Shown here: one piece after another, positions 63,293 through 64,000 of the stretch | How the letters are laid out: each line of letters begins with the position of its first letter | How positions within the stretch are numbered: position 1 is the stretch's first letter | Position numbers and translations under genes: made by a program | Source: Bryopsis sp. KO-2023 | Lineage: Eukaryota > Chlorophyta > Ulvophyceae > Bryopsidales > Bryopsidaceae | DNA length: 64,000 nucleotides | Direction of reading: 5' to 3' | NCBI GenBank assembly: GCA_030272585.1 | Contig: BSYQ01000006.1 | Span: 2,133,001-2,197,000, forward strand | The notes under the pieces: model-generated | What the model was told of the DNA's origin: nothing | The model's input: the letters and a program-made list of their open reading frames with translations, nothing else | Databases searched by the model: none

Positions 63293-64000
63293 AACAAATT
63301 GTGTTTCGTCTTTTTGACACCAAAGTGTCCCGAATACACCGTTGAATGAAAATCTTTTATAATATCCAACCTGAGGCCATCAAAGTTTGGGACAACCACC
63401 CGCGTTCCATTCCACCAAAAACCCGAGTCGAAACGACACATTGAAGCAGCGGATTCCAATGTATTGAACCACTCGTCTTTAGCGTACCCCTCAGATAATC
63501 GTCGCTGAAGATCGATATTAGGCAAAGGAGAGAGAGCTGGGCCCTCCTCACCAAGGTGACTGAGTCGGCCACGCTTGCTCACCGACTCCAACAAGACACT
63601 GATCTGCTGAGAATACCGTACAGGATAGCGCGACAAGGGGTCTGCTACATTCGTCCTGCCTGGCTGGTATTCCCACTTGAATCGGTATCCCTGAAGACAC
63701 TCAAGCCACCGCACCGCTCTTCGAGACAACGTTACCTGGGAATGGAAAAATGTGTTGGGTTTGTGATCCACGATCACCTTAAACTCCATCACATCCAGAT
63801 AGCACCTCCACAACTTCAAAGCATGGACAACAGCAAACATTTCTTTGTCTGATATTGACCATCTCAATTGTGCACCATGTAGCATTTTACTTTCAAATGC
63901 TATTGGTCGACCTTCTTGAAGTAATATTGCACCAATAGCCCAATCCGAGGCATCGGCAATAACTTCAAAAGGTTTACTGAAATCTGGCATTGCCAAGCAA
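63293..64000 (-). pseudogene. Inverted RNase H-integrase fragment of element 6
   Basis: Minus-strand RNase H (FEVIADASDWAIGAIL, ISDKEMFAVVHAL, DPLSRYP) up to the integrase finger start (KHNLLK), then an abrupt join to the RT fragment, which normally lies upstream. The join at 63280-63293 has a short filler (TTGGCTACATGTTGGCT). It runs out of the window. Confidence 0.88.

Larger units (their letters stand above)
51613..64000. mobile_element. Scrambled cluster of one chromovirus family (element 6)
   Basis: Order: LTR a; gag(C-term)-pol with leader and gag N-terminus deleted; LTR b; PBS and leader; an inverted gag-protease block between 215-bp inverted repeats; integrase-chromodomain copy; LTR c; an inverted 84-bp LTR piece; then minus-strand RT, and RNase H-integrase pieces out of order to the window end. 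Shared segments are about 99% identical by eye, so all are recent. It interrupts the integrase of element 5. Confidence 0.88.

Overview
The window comes from a large, repeat-rich eukaryotic nuclear genome. It holds spliced genes with GT-AG introns, chromodomain Ty3/gypsy elements, a DIRS-type tyrosine-recombinase retrotransposon and tRNA-primed LTR elements. The two host genes look most like green-plant proteins in length and motif order. With chromoviruses and a Kangaroo-like DIRS element, this suggests a big-genome green or streptophyte alga, of the Chara or Zygnematophyte kind. The species cannot be proved from sequence alone.

Left block (1-26687) is one DIRS/PAT-type element whose left end lies outside the window. 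In order it has an A1 repeat end, a proline/arginine-rich Gag-like region, five 69-bp tandem repeats, an RT-RNase H ORF (+), a convergent tyrosine recombinase ORF (-), and the B1-A2-B2 split direct repeats. A Ty3/gypsy element (element 1, 6889-23949, 5-bp duplication GTGAG) sits inside the recombinase gene. A second gypsy element (element 2, 12501-23012, duplication GGTGG) sits inside element 1, 7 bp past its stop codon. A 465-bp inverted-repeat DNA element with a tRNA-like core sits at 24578-25042. The DIRS element is studded with perfect palindromes centred on CCTAGG, the strongest unexplained signal in the window.

Gene island (26688-36933): two intact host genes on the minus strand, rebuilt here exon by exon. 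They are an ethanolamine kinase (27187-28839, 4 exons, 368 aa) and an RBM28/Nop4-type nucleolar RNA-binding protein (29236-35790, 14 exons, 978 aa).

Right block (36934-64000) is nested retroelements. It has a minus-strand RNase H-integrase fragment cut at an LTR (38418), a decayed element 3, and element 4 (LTR 43047) carrying two more 465-bp elements. Element 5 (LTR 45674) is inserted in the gag of element 4. A scrambled cluster of one chromovirus family (element 6, 51613-64000) is inserted in the integrase of element 5. All six primer-binding sites seen are the identical 12-mer TGGTTTCGGAGC.

Best candidates for undescribed biology: the CCTAGG palindrome set; a repeated HxH...CxxxxC module in small ORFs before gag of elements 4 and 5; a post-pol coiled-coil plus RING-like ORF in element 2, with its own TATA-like box; and a decayed Dam-methyltransferase-like domain between Gag and protease of element 6.
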